From contig CM065331.1 in assembly GCA_033032175.1 (NCBI GenBank), positions 8,494,370 through 8,558,369 on the forward strand: a stretch of DNA of 64,000 bases, written 5' to 3'. The position numbers and the translations under genes are program-made. The notes under the pieces are model-generated. The model saw only the letters and a list, made by a program, of their open reading frames with translations. It was not told the origin of the DNA and ran no database searches. Below, in pieces: positions 54,861 through 64,000 of this stretch (position 1 is the stretch's first letter; the number at the start of each line of letters is the position of its first letter). Source of the stretch: Saturnia japonica (taxonomy: Eukaryota > Arthropoda > Insecta > Lepidoptera > Saturniidae).

Positions 54861-56705
54861 TTAATGCGAAGGTTGCGCTTGTTTTTCAGTAACCAATTTT
54901 TCCCATCGTGGATCAGTTTTTGCTACATTGAGAATTAAATCATTTTCCAAATTTAAGCGATTTCTTTCCTTACTTTTTATTTGGGCCATTGATGAAAATG
55001 TCAACTCGCACAAGTACGAGGTGGCAAATGGAATCAAACACTTCAAAGCCTCTATTGTTAATTCGGGATATTCTGATTTCCTTTTTAACCAAAAGGTATC
55101 CAAATTGACATACTTAAATTCCAACTGCAGCATCCCATCGGCAGATAAATCCAGCAGATTTTCTTTTAGCTTAGTTGCCAAATTTGCCTCATTTATAGCT
55201 GCATTTAAAAACGGATTTAAGATCCACCTTTGCCCAGTATTCTTCGATATCTCTTGCATTGAGAAGTAATGACACAGTTCTTCTTTCAACTTTTCTAACA
55301 CCATTTTCATACCAGGTATAAATTCCTTGATGTTTATCTCACATCCGACTTCTTCAATAAAAGACTGTGTCGAAGAAAATGAATCGAAGTGGTTTTGATT
55401 TAGAGACGATGACCACAAGTCAATTTTGTTCGTAAAGCCAGGGATTTTGTCTTTAGCAGTGATGACATTTTCATCCCGCCCTTGAAGGCTTTTATTCAAG
55501 ATATTTAAATGCTCAAATAAGTCAGAAAGAAAAGCCAATTTCAAAAGAAATTCCGGGTCACAAATGAATTTGGAGTATTCTGACTTGGCCTGCTGCAAAT
55601 ACATTAAAAGTTCAGCGCGAAGTTCCAAAACTCTGGTTAGTACTTGGCCTCTTGACAACCACCTAACCTCTGTATGATAAAGTAAATTTTGGTGGAGTGC
55701 TCCCATATCTTCACAAATTTTTCGAAACAGTCGTGTCTGCAACGCTTTTCCTTTAATAGAATTTACAATTTTTATGGTAATATTTAGAACTTGACTGTAT
55801 TCCTGTGGCAAGGTTTTGGCCGCAAGAGCTTGGCGATGGAGAAAGCAATGCGTCCAATAAGCGCTTGGCATCTGTTCGCACCAGTCTAGCAATAAATCTA
55901 CTGTTCGCACCAGTCATGGCTTTTGCTCCGTCACTACAAATAGCAATACATTTCTTTTCCCAATGGATATTCATATTTTGCTTAGCTTCAAGGAACATGT
56001 TATGCAAGCAAAGGCCTGTAGTATTCATGGGAAGAGCTCTGCAAAATAGGATTTCTTCCATTAATTTTTCATTGGATTCAAAACGCACAAAAGCTACAAA
56101 CTGCGCACAATCTGCAATATCCGTAGATTCATCAAATTGCAAGGACACAAAAGTACTTTCTTTTATTTTTTCTATAACTTGATCACGAACATCAGTCGCC
56201 ATATCGCTTATCCTGCGTTGAATGGTATTGTCAGAGAGAGGTATAATACTTTTGAGTTTTTCGAGTTCTTGTTTGCCAAACATAATCTCCGCCACATCTA
56301 AAGCCGCTGGTAAAATCAAATTTTCGGCAATAGTATGAGGTTTTCCTGCTTTAGCCACACGAAGAGCTACTCGATAACTAGCCAGCAACGCTTTCTCATT
56401 TACGTTGCACATTTGTACTATAGCAGTTTTTTGACGTTGAAAAGCTTTAATTTTCTTTCAAAAAAATCCACGGGTTTATTTTTCTCATTTGGATGCTTTG
56501 TATTGAGGTGGCGTAATAACTTCGATGGCTTCATGCTTTCTCTTGATAAAGTTTCAAAGCAAATAATACACTGTGGTTTATTTCCAATTACAATAAATCC
56601 GAATTTCAAATAACTGTCGTCATAAAGACGTTTTTTCTTTAATTTAGTTTCATTACTCCCGCTAGAAGTTGACGGTTCTGTTGGTCTTTTTAGAAATTTA
56701 TCCAT
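54861..56705 (-). pseudogene. hAT (Buster/ZBED-like) transposase, two frameshifts
   Basis: Starting at ATG 56705 it encodes an N-terminal BED zinc finger (Cys-x2-Cys in 'PQCIICFETL', then H-x4-H in 'LRHLNTKHP'). A 1-base loss in an A run near 56438-56433 breaks the frame. Next comes the RNase H-like core, with the first acidic residue in 'VSLQFDESTDIADCAQFV' and the second in 'AICSDGAKAMTGA' (56412-55870). A second shift near 55868 is followed by 'YWTHCFLHRQALAAK' and the C-terminal hAT dimerisation region 'ATSYLCELTFSSMAQIKSKERNRLNLE', ending 'QPSH'. The layout resembles ZBED5/ZBED8/FAM200-type domesticated Buster proteins. Motifs are well kept, so decay is recent. A natural start is 56705; the TTG at 56711 is not used. 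Confidence 0.88.
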
Positions 56706-57193
56706 TTTCAATCATTACAAATCACTTCAGTTAGATACGTAAAAACAATAGCAGGGGCTCGACAAACTTTAGCCAACTGACGCTCGCAAAGTCGCAACGC
56801 ACGCGAGTCGCGATCGCGCGTGCCGCCCGCGCCGCATAGCCCGCGTCACCCCCGTAAGGCTCGTAGAGTCTCGCTCGCTCATTCATTTAACTCGCATGCT
56901 TGTCGCTTACCACACTAGCGGCGCGGCGGGGCGGCCGGCACTGGCCGTGGTCGCACGTATGCGCGTAAATTGCGTTGATCTATTTGCGATGCATTCGATG
57001 TAAAAAAATGTGTTTTACGTACATAATTAGGTATTTATTCGAACCCTAATTATCAAAACGAATAAATATGTTGGATTGAGTGTTTGTCACAAAATAAAAT
57101 ACATGAAAAAAAAGCAACTGGTAGGGGGGGGGGGGGGGGGGGGGGTTGTCGCGAAATATTTCTTCATGCTAAAGGGGCCATGCCATGAAAAAG
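56706..57193 (-). promoter_or_regulatory. hAT 5' region with a GC-rich block
   Basis: 56755-56965 is strongly GC- and CpG-rich ('cgcgatcgcgcgtgccgccc', 'gcggcgcggcggggcggcc') in an AT-rich genome, immediately upstream of the transposase ATG. It probably contains the promoter and subterminal sites. A 22-G run follows at 57124-57145. Confidence 0.5.
57124..57145 (+). repeat. Poly(G) run of 22
   Basis: Uninterrupted G22 about 50 bp inside the right hAT end. It can form G-quadruplexes and its exact length is error-prone in sequencing. Confidence 0.9.
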
Positions 57194-57207
57194 GTTGAAA
57201 AACACTG

Positions 57208-57395
57208 CTCTAGTATATCTACGTAGTCCAAGGATCAATACCAATGAAATTAAAATGGTACTACCCATTGAAGTGTCCTCTTTACAACGAAAAAAATATT
57301 ATCTAAATAGGTCCATAAACATAAAAATTACGCCTAAACATCCATAAAAATACATTTGAGTTGATAAACTCCTTTTTTTGAGTCAGTTAAAAATA
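57208..57395 (-). repeat. Family E repeat, right piece after the hAT insertion
   Basis: 'ccaatgaaattaaaatggt', 'aaacatccataaaaatac' and 'tttttttgagtcagttaaa' continue the copy begun at 46740-46769. 57208-57215 is the duplicated CTCTAGTA. Confidence 0.7.
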
Positions 57396-57984
57396 AACAA
57401 ACAACTTCTGTCTATAACACATGAAACTCCTAAAACAAATATCAACTTCATTAAACTAAAAATATCGTAATAACATACGTTATTCTTATACACAGATAAA
57501 TATGAAAATTACCAAATATATTAACATATTAAGTCCTGTCAGAAAAATTAACTTAAACAAAATCCAACTATTTCAAAGTTCCCTTAATATATACCAACTA
57601 TATCACAAAATTAATACTATTTGATTGACGAAGGCGTTATTTAAAAAAATACTTATTTAAAATTAATAAGTTAAACTTAGAAAAAAACGTAATCAGACTT
57701 AAATTCTATTAATTTAACAAGCGTGTCTCTACAGAGGTCAGTATTCATATTATTAAATTAAAATGATCAGATATGGTTTAAAACGGTTGGATACTTTACG
57801 TACCTAAGTCTTGATTGTATTGCGAAAATAAAATCAATCATAAAAAATATAATTGAAAAAATTAAATAATAATGTCTCGTCACCAAGACGGAGACGATAA
57901 ACTTGTTATAAAATTTCTCTAGTTGTACTATTTGTATGATGATGATGTATGATGTAGATTCACTAATCTAATGAAGAAATTCGA
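57396..57984. other. Unassigned AT-rich DNA
   Basis: No gene or repeat recognised. Confidence 0.3.
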
Positions 57985-58985
57985 TAAATTTTAAAATATT
58001 ATTACAAGAAAGGCAAAAATGCAACTCAAGCAGGGAAAAAAATTTATGATGTTTCGTAAATTTTGATGTTAAAGATGCACCTCGCTCTGGTCGCCCTGTT
58101 ACGAATAAAATGGACGCCGTTTTTGAAAAAGTGAAGCAAGATCGGCATTTCAGTAGTTACGATGTAGCTGAAGAATTGGAAATTGACCACAAAACAGTTT
58201 TAACCTATTTCAAGAAAGCTGGCTATAACAAAAAGCTCGATATATGGATGCCACACGAGCTCACTGAAAGAAACCTAATGAACCCTGTACTCATTTGCGA
58301 TTCATTATTGAGACGTAAAGAACCCGAGCCGTCTTTGAAGAGATTGATAACTGGCGATGAGAAGTGGATCACGTACGAAGAAGGTCGGCCAGGCTTCACT
58401 TCACAGACTGTGGCTAAACCAAGGCTAACTCGAAATAAGGTGACGCTGTGTGTATGGTGGAACTGGAAGGGCATTGTTCATTATGAGCTTTTACCGCCCG
58501 GCAAAGCCATCGATTCGGATCTCTACTGCCAATAACTGATGAGATTAAAGGAAACAGTTGAGAGAAAGCGGCCGGAATGGATCAACAGGAAGGGTGGGTG
58601 TGGTCTTTCATCACGATAACGCTAGACCACACACATCTTTAGCCACTCAGCAAAAATTAAGATAGTTTGGCTGGGAGGTGTTAGTGCATCCACCATATAG
58701 CCCTGGCCTTGCACCTTCAGATTTTTACCTGTTTCAGTATCTTCAGAATGTTTTAGGTTCTGTAAGGTTAACATCAACAGGACTGCCAAAACTATTTGTC
58801 GCGTATTTTTTGATCAGAAGTCCCAAAGTTTCTACAGCAACAGGATCATGTCTCTACCTACAAAATGGCAGAAAGTCATCGAATACAACGGCACATATAC
58901 ACTGTAAATAAATTTAAATAAACTGAAAAAAACTGTCTTGATTTTTCATATAAAAATGCGAAGAAACTTTTTCCTCGACCTATTA
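57985..58985 (+). pseudogene. mariner element (Mos1/mauritiana-like), decayed transposase
   Basis: The frame starts after a truncated head ('KGKNATQAGKKIYDV', then an internal deletion). 58110-58535 gives 'RHFSSYDVAEELEIDHKTVLTYFKKAGY' (helix-turn-helix), 'WMPHELTERNLMN' and 'LITGDEKWITYE' with the first catalytic Asp. A CAA-to-TAA type stop at 58533 precedes 'LMRLKETVERKRPEWINR'. After a frameshift comes 'VVFHHDNARPHTS' (second Asp, about 58615) and, past another stop, 'HPPYSPGLAPSDFYLF' (third Asp). The right terminal repeat '...aaactttttcctcgaccta' is near 58965-58983; the left one is not found. The catalytic DD(34)D set is otherwise present. Confidence 0.8.
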
Positions 58986-59535
58986 GATAAACCCTAATTT
59001 GAGTATTTATTTAAAATCAAGAGATTCAAATATTTGTACCATAAAAAATACAATAGCACAACACTACAAAAATAAATGTGACTACATTATTTTCAAGTTT
59101 GACATTACTGATTGTCAATTCACTCCGTGGGATTAAAAAACGAAGTATTATTTATAATTCACTTCACTTGTGCACAATAACTTAATTATTAAGAAGTGGT
59201 TGACGTTTTCGCTCATCTCAAAGTAAGAAGGGGTTCTTTTCAATCAACATAGACCTTTAAGCACTAACCTGCAAACTTTTAATCAACAATGCTGAAAGCT
59301 CTATTTTTACGGATTATAATTATATCAACCTTTTTTCCTATTCATTTATTGCGATTGTAAAGAAAAAAAAATTACTTAGAATGCCAGTAATATTACATAA
59401 AGTTAAGTTATATAGATAGTTAATATAAAACCTATATCATAATACCTTCCTTATATAAATGATTGTTTTCAATGCCGCTTCAACAGAATACCATCAGCGT
59501 ACTATATAAATTTAAATAAATTCTAATATTGTATA
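58986..59535. other. Unassigned AT-rich DNA
   Basis: Nothing recognised. Confidence 0.3.
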
Positions 59536-60165
59536 CTAGCGGTGTCCCGCGGCTCTGCGCAAGTTTATTACCCAGTAATTATTTTCGTCTCGTAATGTTA
59601 TTTGTAATCATATTTATAAAAATTCTTATAGGAATTAGACATAAACTTCCCGTGTACAGCGGCTTCGCTCACGTGGACTACAGAATGCCCGCGCGAATCT
59701 TGCTTCGCCGCACGCTCCCGGCTATTTTAAAGACAAATATTCTTATTGTGGATGTTCCTTAGAAGATAGACATATGCTTTCTAGGACTTTTTTGTAGGTC
59801 TTTTTAATCTATAAAATTATGTAGTAAATAAATTTGATATATCTCTTATAGTTTACTCAGCGTAAGCCATTTAAGCGCCCGAATTGATTCACCATGACCA
59901 GTTTTTTTTTATTTGCACGGAACCCTAATTTTTTTTCTAAAATAAAAGTAACCTAAGTTACTCCTTATAATATCAGCTATCTACCAGTGAAAGACCTGTC
60001 GAAATCTGCCCAACCGTTTCGGAGATTACCCGGAACAGACAGACAAAAATTGTAAAAATGGTTTTATTTTTGTTATATGTATCGTATATACTTTCATATG
60101 CATTTAGTAGAAAGCTGTTATTTTGACATTACAAACAGACACTTCAGTTATATTAATTGTATAGA
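59536..60165 (-). mobile_element. Helitron family B, possibly two overlapping ends
   Basis: 5' end at the right ('tattaattgtatagaa', inverse of TCTATACAATTAATA, edge 60165). Family B landmarks run leftward to 'gtccacgtgagcgaagccgctgta' near 59657. A second CTAG end lies at 59536-59539 ('cagagccgcgggacaccgCTAG' on the - strand). The outer 110 bp may be another Helitron. Confidence 0.6.
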
Positions 60166-60726
60166 AAGGTATAGGTTTATACATTTCCCATCTTTAAAAC
60201 TTACGTTCTAGGTACCTTACCTTAGTCAGTCACACAGCTGACTAAGATCACATCCGTGTACCATTTACAAAGAACTTTTCATCACAAATCGACTTCAAAT
60301 GACTCAAACATTATCTAATATGAAAACCAACAAAGGATGCGTAAACATAAATACCACTCTACGGTCAATCGACGCTTGTACACTGTACACTTACCGCATC
60401 AATCAAATTATCAATTCATGTATAAATGTGATTAAAAGTGCTCTCTCTCGAAGAGGAAAGGCGTTAAACAAACACCGTGGAGACATACGGGCGAGCGTTC
60501 GCGGCGGGACGTTACATTATAACTGTAAACTACAGCTGCCAACTTCGAAGTCCAGATTCCAATAGAAGGACCGCTACTTCTTGTATACACAAAACACACA
60601 CAAAAATATATAAAATATAAATGGTTATTATAAAATAAAAAGTATTTAAGCATCAAAAAATATCTGCTAAAAGGTCAAAGGAGTTTTACTTCAAACACGC
60701 GTACAGTTAATACGCACATTTTATTG
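60166..60726. other. Unassigned DNA
   Basis: No gene recognised; a small GC-richer patch lies at 60465-60545. Confidence 0.3.
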
Positions 60727-62024
60727 GGCCCTTACAAATGAAATTGGCGTTTTGTACGGGAGGAATATAAAGTCGATATTTTTTTTGTAAAATATATTTA
60801 ATTAGTCAAAGTATGCAACGTTGTTATCTATGTAATTTGGCAATCTCATAAGTAGTTCATTGATCCCTTTATTAAAAAAAACCCATGAAGGCGAGAATCA
60901 ATAAACTCTTTGAAGGCGGTTTGGACTGCCGCATCGGAATTGAATTTTTTCTTTGTAAGAAGTTGTCCAAATTCCGGAAAAAAATAGTAATCTGTTGGAG
61001 CAAGGTTCGGGGAGTACGGTGGATGTCGCAGACATTCTAATTGTAGTTCATCTAACTTAGTGGTTGTTTGTTGTGCAATGTGTGGTCTTGCGTTGCCAAG
61101 AAGCAGCAGTGGCCTAGAACGATTGACCAATCTGGGTTGTTTAGCAGCTAGTTCTTCCTTCATAGTTTGCAGTTGCTGACAATAGGTATCTGCCGTAATC
61201 GTTTGGCCAGATTTTAGATAGCTGTACTGAACGACACCGGCGCTAGTCCTCCAAACATTCAGAAGTGACTTTTTCTGAGTCATTTTCGTTTGGGTCAGGA
61301 TTTGGCTGGGTCTCCAGGGTTCAGCCATTGTGAAGAGCACTTCCGATTATCGTACAGTATCCACTTTTCATCACAAGTAATGATTCGATTTAAAATCACT
61401 TGAGTATTGTGTCGGTTGAGCAAAGTAACACATCAGTCCACGCGTGTTTGCAAGTTCGATTTACTCAATTCATGTACCCGTCATTCAAGTTTTTTTACTT
61501 TCCCGATTTGTTTCAAGTGGATTAATACAGTTTTATCACTTACCCCTAAGCCGGCAGCTATCTCTGTAGTGCTTTGTGATGGATCCGCTTCCACAATAGT
61601 CTTTAATTCTTCATTTTCCATTTTAGTCTCCGGCCGTCCACGGGGTTGGTTCTGAAGGTTGAAATTTCCAGAACAAAAACGTTGAAAACAAAAACGTACC
61701 GTGCTTTATTTTGCGACACCAGCGCCGTACACATCAATAATCCTTCGAGCTGTTTCTGTAGCACTGTTGCCACGGTAGAACTCGTACTCGTAAATATACC
61801 GATATTTCATGTTTTCCATTGTGTGGTAATAAGCGACGCCAAAGAAAAAAATAATGAGGAAAAAACAAATGAATGAATGTTTCAAAATTCAAACTACCAC
61901 TGTTTAGTGTACACTACCAGCTAAATGCATATATAAATTTGAATTTGGAATCCTTAACCAAAGAGGAGATATTTCAGATCAAAGTGGTCAATACGACAAA
62001 ACGATAATTTCATATGTAAGGACC
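60727..62024 (-). mobile_element. mariner element (cecropia/irritans-like), 1.3 kb
   Basis: Ends are imperfect inverted repeats, ggcccttacaaatgaaatt at left and its near-inverse aatttcatatgtaaggacc at right (62006-62024), followed by TA. The length is normal for mariner. The same ends appear at 36969. It contains one decayed transposase gene on the - strand. Confidence 0.75.
60846..61820 (-). pseudogene. mariner transposase with frameshifts and a lost catalytic Asp
   Basis: From the ATG near 61820: 'MENMKYRYIYEYEFYRGNSATETARRI' style head, then a frameshift; 'NQPRGRPETKMENEELKTIVEADPS', helix-turn-helix text, 'RIITCDEKWILYDNRKCSSQW' (first Asp), frameshift, and an open 164-codon block (61340-60846). 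In this block the second motif reads LLLLGNARPH where the family has an Asp before NARPH, so one catalytic residue is Gly. The third motif YSPNLAPTDYYFF is kept. The product cannot be active. Confidence 0.8.
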
Positions 62025-62026
62025 TA

Positions 62027-63075
62027 ATATAAAAAAATCATATTGAATTTTATAACATTAAATACATATAATTATATTTTCCGTCCGATAAAATATATAC
62101 GCTCAACTCGCAACTAAAGATGTAGTTCAAAATTAGTTACTTATTTACAATTATACCATTTCCGATGACAGCTTCTGTGAAAACTTGAACGAGCGTCTCT
62201 TTTACATTATGTATTCATTCTTTTATAAAAATATGACGTTTACACACCTACAAGGTTATACCAGAGTCGGAGAAACTGATAGGGATGGAGCTATATCGAT
62301 AAACGTAACACAATAACAGACCCGGTATCTTTTTACAAAATGTAAGAAACTAAACTACTGCCGGGTACTTTTGTAGAAATTTATTAACTAATATTATATT
62401 TCATTACAAGATGTTACACGTATTGATTGATAATGCCAACTTCTTCAAAATTTTCGAAGCTGTTTTAAAATAAGTAGGTATAGGTAGGTACTCGACAATG
62501 AAACGAAATAATCACAACGACAGGTAATCTTTATTTATTTATTTTAATCAAAATCTGATGAATCGTCACTGTCGTAATCGTAATAAATATATGCGATCGA
62601 TATCATTACTTATTTGATAGCTACAACTATCAAATTAGAACTGTCATCAAGAAAATAAAGAAATAGAAATAGTATAGTTTAAAAATGCAGTTCTCATTTT
62701 CCATCATAAATTTCTTCGTAAATCAATAACTCACACGTTTAGTGTTTTACCTAGTAGAACTAATAATTCTCAGTAAAGAAACTAAAATACAAACTTCGAA
62801 AACTAACAAATTTTGTAAAAGGTATTTATTTCCAGTTATTTTGTTAAAGCTATGTTTTGTAAACGTGGCGGGACTGTGTGTATTTCTTTCCCGTATATCA
62901 AAATCGTTCAAGAACGGAACACCAACACAATCATTGGTTCAAGATCAAAAAACGTATTGGTGCAAAGCTCTTGTTCGTATTGCTGTACTAGTGTTCGCCG
63001 ATTTATATTTTTGATCATTGGTATTATTGCTTTAAGGTAAGCTTGTGGTGGATACGAATTGTAAACTATATAATA
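62027..63075. other. Unassigned AT-rich DNA
   Basis: No gene supported. The 90-codon frame at 62742-63014 opens with GTG and has no recognised domain. Confidence 0.3.
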
Positions 63076-63402
63076 CTAGCTGGTGCCCGCAACTTCGTCT
63101 ACGCAGGATTAGTACTTCGAGTAGCTTATTTTCTTCTCCAATGTCCTTAATACATTATCAATTTTTATTGTATTGATAATGGCTTACACATAAAAGATAG
63201 ACATATGCTGTCGCGGCCTATTTTGTAGGATATTTTGGACAATTTACACAATATCTTTATAAATTATAGCCTTTGTGTTATTCTGATGTATAAGCTATAT
63301 TATTGAAAAGTTTCATTAAAATCCATTTAATAGTTTTTGCGTGAAAGAGTAACAAACATCCATCCATACACACAAACTTTCGTGTTTATAATATTAGTAG
63401 GA
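63076..63402 (-). mobile_element. Complete non-autonomous Helitron, 327 bp
   Basis: On the - strand it begins TCCTACTAATATTATAAACA right after an A and ends 'cgaagttgcgggcaccagCTAG' right before a T. The pre-CTAG segment 'cgcagacgaagttgcg' is hairpin-like, as Helitrons require. It contains the common phrase 'tcacgcaaaaactattaaat'. No gene. Confidence 0.75.
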
Positions 63403-63788
63403 TATGTATCAAACTAAAAGTCATCAAAGTGACCGTACAAAAAATAAGAAGAGCAGAAGAGTAAAGGCAAGGGCTGTGGGTTTTGTGTCTGTAGCGCTTT
63501 AACCGCTATTTGGTGGACCGCTATAATTGTCAAAATAGTCGAAGTCTTCTTTTTTCAGAGTAATTTAACATTTATGACATTATTTATCACATTTGACATT
63601 GAACAGTGTTTTGTGTTTATGTACAATGGTAAATTTTAAGTATACTGAATAAAATGACAACACTAATTATCTAAAATATTTCTATTTATTGGTCTATTTC
63701 CTTCTCTATCTAGGGAAAGAACACGCCGAAACCACTTCAAAAGATTTTTCAGCGATTAGTTTTTCCAGTAAGTACCTATTTAATAATA
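63403..63788. other. Unassigned DNA
   Basis: Nothing recognised. Confidence 0.3.
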
Positions 63789-64000
63789 CTAGGGATCGCC
63801 GTAAGGTTGAATTCGACCAACGACTTTTTGATCATAGACTATTTTCTGTTTGACATTTACAGTATTCATGAACATAAAAAATGGTTATTATCTACATCAC
63901 TTGCTGTCACTTTTTATTGCTTGACAATGTCAATATTTTGGGGGGTCTAAGTTCAATAGCATCGTCTGGTTAAGATTCGCAGTATTCATTAATTTAATTT
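63789..64000 (-). mobile_element. Non-autonomous Helitron, family A, cut by window edge
   Basis: The 3' end CTAG (63789-63792, followed by T on the - strand) and hairpin 'ggtcgaattcaacc' are present, with body matching 40735-41073. The 5' end lies beyond 64000. Confidence 0.75.

Larger units (their letters stand above)
46770..57207 (-). mobile_element. hAT element of Buster type, split by an errantivirus
   Basis: The ends are 14-bp perfect inverted repeats, CAGTGTTTTTCAAC (46770-46783, inverse 57194-57207). The target duplication CTCTAGTA at 46762-46769 and 57208-57215 is perfect and fits the nnnTAnnn rule of the Buster family of hAT transposons. Without the nested errantivirus (46897-54730 plus one AAGG) the element is about 2.6 kb. 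It carries one decayed transposase gene on the - strand. Confidence 0.85.

Noticed and set aside
56711..56711. hAT transposase start at 56711
   Set aside because: The codon is TTG; the first ATG is at 56705, just before the BED-finger coding part.
62742..63014. 90-codon + strand frame
   Set aside because: Opens with GTG, has no recognised motif and no promoter or splice context.

Overview
The window is animal nuclear DNA, almost certainly from a moth or butterfly (Lepidoptera). It is AT-rich, with split eukaryotic coding sequence. It carries a repeat community typical of lepidopteran genomes: many small non-autonomous Helitrons with 5'-TC and CTAG-3' ends, tRNA-derived SINEs, jockey-, RTE- and CR1-type LINE relics, mariners, a hAT and an errantivirus.

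The only host gene I can support is an engrailed/invected-class homeobox gene on the + strand. Its last two coding exons are at 28314-28405 and 29072-29302, split by a 666-bp intron at the family's usual place in the homeodomain (after residue 17). The first exon, which should hold most of the protein, is not seen in the 28.3 kb upstream. A very long first intron and a His at homeodomain position 18 favour invected over engrailed, but this is tentative. A probable 3' UTR follows to about 30.35 kb. The left 28 kb is therefore probably intron 1, peppered with short mobile elements: RTE relic 2.7-3.0 kb; Helitrons and SINE 6.2-7.7 kb; jockey LINE 8.3-9.4 kb; a miniature LTR element (TRIM) 13.7-14.6 kb; LINE/SINE/Helitron scraps 15-27.5 kb.

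From 31 to 46 kb the DNA is a graveyard of LINE fragments (several nested in one another), mariner pieces, SINEs and Helitrons.

From 46.7 to 57.4 kb is a three-layer nest. An old short repeat was hit by a hAT element of Buster type (14-bp inverted ends, perfect 8-bp duplication CTCTAGTA). That element was then hit by a 7.8-kb errantivirus (gypsy group) on the - strand, with two LTRs of 307 bp that look identical and a perfect 4-bp duplication AAGG. The errantivirus keeps open gag and pol frames overlapping at a -1 slippery site, a tRNA-Ser-like primer site, a polypurine tract, a repeat-rich leader and an env frame broken by one in-frame stop. The hAT transposase has two frameshifts.

From 57.4 kb to the end are two decayed full-size mariners of different subfamilies (57.99-58.98 and 60.73-62.02 kb), Helitrons including one apparently complete 327-bp copy, and unassigned AT-rich DNA. 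No tRNA, rRNA, CRISPR or bacterial-type gene was found.
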